A stretch of 64,000 nt of DNA from positions 1 through 64,000 of the forward strand of contig NZ_SLWB01000006.1 of the NCBI RefSeq assembly GCF_004340205.1. Reading direction: 5' to 3'. Position numbers and translations under genes: made by a program. Below the pieces are notes generated by a model, which saw nothing but the letters and a program-made list of their open reading frames with translations, had not been told where the DNA came from and did no database searches. The stretch is from Acetobacteroides hydrogenigenes (GTDB lineage Bacteria > Bacteroidota > Bacteroidia > Bacteroidales > ZOR0009). Shown here in pieces: positions 61,821-64,000 of the stretch (its first letter is position 1; every line of letters starts with the position of its first letter).

Positions 61821-64000
61821 ATGAGAAAGAGACTACTTGTTGCCTTTGGAGCACTACTGATGCTGGCAAGCGCTAGCGCAGCACCCAAAGCAAATAACGA
61901 GAGCGCCAAGTTGAATCAGCAAATTAACCAGCAGCTGATGGCTCGTCAGAAGCAGTTTAAGGGAAAGGTTCCCGAACTGCTCACCTACGTAAACGGCAAG
62001 CTACCCAAGCAGGAAGCTGAAGCAATGAAGTTCCTAGTAGCCTATATGCCGCTTAGCGACATCACCATGCACAGTGGCAAGTACGTTCATGCACAGGTAA
62101 AATCCAGCCTCGAGGCACGCAGCTTCTTCAGCTGGGGCAAAACAATTCCAGACAACATCTTCCGCCACTTCGTACTTCCCTACCGCATCAACAATGAATA
62201 TACAGATACGGCTCGTCAGGTATTTTTCCATGAACTTAAGAATCGAATTAAGGGAATGAACATGCACGATGCTGCCCTCGAGGTAAACCACTGGTGCCAC
62301 GAGAAGGTTACTTACCGCAGCACCGACGAGCGCACCTCTGGTCCGCTTACCGCTGTTCGCACCGCCTTTGGGCGTTGCGGCGAGGAGAGCACCTTTGCCG
62401 TTGCCGCCCTTCGCGCAGTAGGCATTCCTGCACGTCAGGTATACACCCCACGTTGGGCGCACACCGACGACAACCACGCCTGGGTAGAAGTTTGGATTGA
62501 TGGACAATGGCACTTTATGGGAGCCTGCGAACCTGAGTCTGACCTCGATTTAGGATGGTTTGCTGGTCCAGCCAAACGAGCAATGATGACCCATACCGTT
62601 GCTTTTGGAAAGTATAAAGGCCCAGAAGAGGTCCTTGAGGCTGATCCGCTATTTACCCGTATCAACCTACTAAAGAACTACACCAATACCCGCAAGGTGG
62701 ACGTATTGGTGGTTAACGCTGCCGGGAAACCAGAAAAGGGCGCTAAGGTGGAGTTCATGGTGTACAACTACGCCGAGTTCTACCCCATTGCCACCAAGTA
62801 CAGCAGCGTACAAGGAACCAGCTCTGCCATCACCGGATATGGCGATCTTATCGTTTGGGCATCCAAGGGTGGCCGCTACGGATTTACTAAGGTTAAGGCC
62901 ACCAGCAACGGTGTGCAAAAAGTAGTGATTGCTGAACCAAATAAGTCCAACCGTACCGAGCTGCTGGAGTTAACCCCTCCTATTGCGCTATCGGTACCTG
63001 CAGCTAATGCCGAGAAGGCAGCCCTCAACAACAAGCGCCTGCACATAGAGGATAGCATCCGCAACAGCTACGTTGCCACCTTTATCGATTCGGCTTCTGT
63101 GGCACGCTTGGCAACCAGCAAGGGGCTTGCTCCTGCTGATATCCACACCTTCTTTATTCAAAGCCGTGGCAACTGGCGCGAGCTTAAGCAGTTTGTAGAG
63201 GGATTAAACAGCAACAACCTACATGCAGGAATCGCCATCCTAAAATCGCTATCCGAAAAGGATTTTCACGATTTCACAGCAGCTATCCTCAACAACCACC
63301 TTGCCAGCCTAAGCAACGTTGCTCCTGCATCGGACATCGTAGAGAAGTTTGTTTGGGGCGTACGCGTAGGTCGCGAGTGGATTACCCCATGGCGCAGTTT
63401 CCTAAAGCAGCAGCTACCAGCCAGCCTTCAACAGCAAATCCGTAGCAACCCAATAGCTGCTGCCGAGTGGATTAAGAAGGAGGTAGCGCTCGATACCGTA
63501 TCGAACTACTACAACGTTCCGCTTAGCCCCGAGGCTGTATTCAACCACCGCGTGGCCGACCGCTACTCGCGCAACCTACTTTTCGTTACCATCTGTAGAA
63601 CGCTGGATATCCCTGCCCGCTTCGAGCCTGCTACCCGTACTCCACAGTACTACAGCAACGGTGCTTGGGTAGATGTACAGTTCGAGGCATCGCGCCCAGC
63701 AACTACTGCCAGAGGAACGCTGACGCTTACCAACCCATCGAAGGATAAGTCGTTTACACCACAATACTACCCTAACTACACCATCGCTAAGCTAGAGAAC
63801 GGACAGTTTACCACACTTGACTACGAAGGATCGTCAGAGGTGGCCACCTTCCCTGCTACGCTTAGCCTGGAGCCAGGCTTCTACCGCGTGATGACCGGCA
63901 ACCGCGCCAACGATGGTTCGGTATTCTGCAATATCCGCTACTTCAACATCACCGCAAATAGCAAGGAAGAATGCCCTATCGAAATTCGTCCTATCGTACT
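61821..64000 (+). CDS. Exported transglutaminase-like protein, 3' end outside the window
   Basis: The frame is open from ATG 61821 to the window end, 726 codons without a stop. A signal peptide (MRKRLLVAFGALLMLASASA) is followed by a helical region. The transglutaminase core has the nucleophile in FGRCGEES (C186) and the His in DDNHAWVEVW (H219), with GACEPE (about 235-239) in the usual Asp position. A beta-sandwich like a carboxypeptidase-regulatory fold starts near 290 (KVDVLVVNAAGKPEKGAKVEF in parts). A second transglutaminase-like half follows near 560-650 (VFNHRVADRYSRNLLFVTICRTLDIPARFEP, in parts). It is probably a periplasmic peptidase or cross-linking enzyme; its substrate is unknown. 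Confidence 0.88.
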   Translation, partial: MRKRLLVAFGALLMLASASAAPKANNESAKLNQQINQQLMARQKQFKGKVPELLTYVNGKLPKQEAEAMKFLVAYMPLSDITMHSGKYVHAQVKSSLEARSFFSWGKTIPDNIFRHFVLPYRINNEYTDTARQVFFHELKNRIKGMNMHDAALEVNHWCHEKVTYRSTDERTSGPLTAVRTAFGRCGEESTFAVAALRAVGIPARQVYTPRWAHTDDNHAWVEVWIDGQWHFMGACEPESDLDLGWFAGPAKRAMMTHTVAFGKYKGPEEVLEADPLFTRINLLKNYTNTRKVDVLVVNAAGKPEKGAKVEFMVYNYAEFYPIATKYSSVQGTSSAITGYGDLIVWASKGGRYGFTKVKATSNGVQKVVIAEPNKSNRTELLELTPPIALSVPAANAEKAALNNKRLHIEDSIRNSYVATFIDSASVARLATSKGLAPADIHTFFIQSRGNWRELKQFVEGLNSNNLHAGIAILKSLSEKDFHDFTAAILNNHLASLSNVAPASDIVEKFVWGVRVGREWITPWRSFLKQQLPASLQQQIRSNPIAAAEWIKKEVALDTVSNYYNVPLSPEAVFNHRVADRYSRNLLFVTICRTLDIPARFEPATRTPQYYSNGAWVDVQFEASRPATTARGTLTLTNPSKDKSFTPQYYPNYTIAKLENGQFTTLDYEGSSEVATFPATLSLEPGFYRVMTGNRANDGSVFCNIRYFNITANSKEECPIEIRPIV

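Overview
The window reads as a chromosomal segment of a Bacteroidota bacterium, most likely order Bacteroidales. The evidence is: about fifteen upstream regions carrying the Bacteroidetes -7 box TAnnTTTG; a NagB fused to a PIG-L-type deacetylase; an ATP-type PckA; FadL/OmpP1, beta-barrel and TonB-type outer-membrane proteins; DUF6261 and YwbE family proteins; and a zapB-like/zapA/6S RNA/rny block. No phage, IS transposase, CRISPR array or plasmid gene was seen. Genes are mostly short transcription units closed by clear hairpin terminators.

Layout. 0-9.8 kb is housekeeping: purC, queD and phoH, a DUF3052-like gene overlapping a zinc-ribbon NUDIX hydrolase, nagB, a CvfB-like S1 protein, rny, a 6S RNA candidate, zapA and a ZapB-like gene. 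10-21.5 kb is mixed: M23 and C69 peptidases, rplS, two copies of tRNA-Arg(ACG), an MFS exporter, a dihydrouridine synthase, comB, and a 902-aa Cache/HAMP/GAF/PAS sensor with no output domain. 21.8-28.1 kb holds acnA, gltA and icd in one direction; together these convert acetyl-CoA and oxaloacetate to 2-oxoglutarate. 28.8-38.6 kb has an unassigned 589-aa protein, a pentapeptide-repeat protein, ywbE, pckA, a rearranged and apparently broken outer-membrane receptor gene, and a prolyl oligopeptidase. 39-49 kb has a FadL porin, a NosR/PceC-like FMN/Fe-S membrane protein, a XylR-type regulator followed by a ROK kinase and a RarD-type permease, and a lipoprotein sialidase. 49.6-64 kb has a DUF3795 protein, a DUF6261 protein, a PurF-like protein lacking the catalytic cysteine, an unknown 467-aa protein, an AddA/RecB-type helicase-nuclease, a TonB-domain protein, an RhlE-type helicase and a transglutaminase-like protein cut by the window end.

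The most unusual content lies between genes. Four tandem arrays with a 21, 22 or 42 bp period (12.5, 22.4, 36.4 and 50.4-50.7 kb) have unrelated sequences, but three have units built around short palindromes and three follow the 3' end of a gene. Paired palindromic REP-like elements lie at 24.0-24.2, 25.7 and 51.7-52.05 kb; in the last, one inverted pair is nested inside another. The best gene-level oddities are the 208-bp out-of-frame internal repeat that splits the receptor gene at 33.6-36.3 kb, the glutaminase-dead PurF homologue, and the TonB-domain gene flanked by direct repeats.
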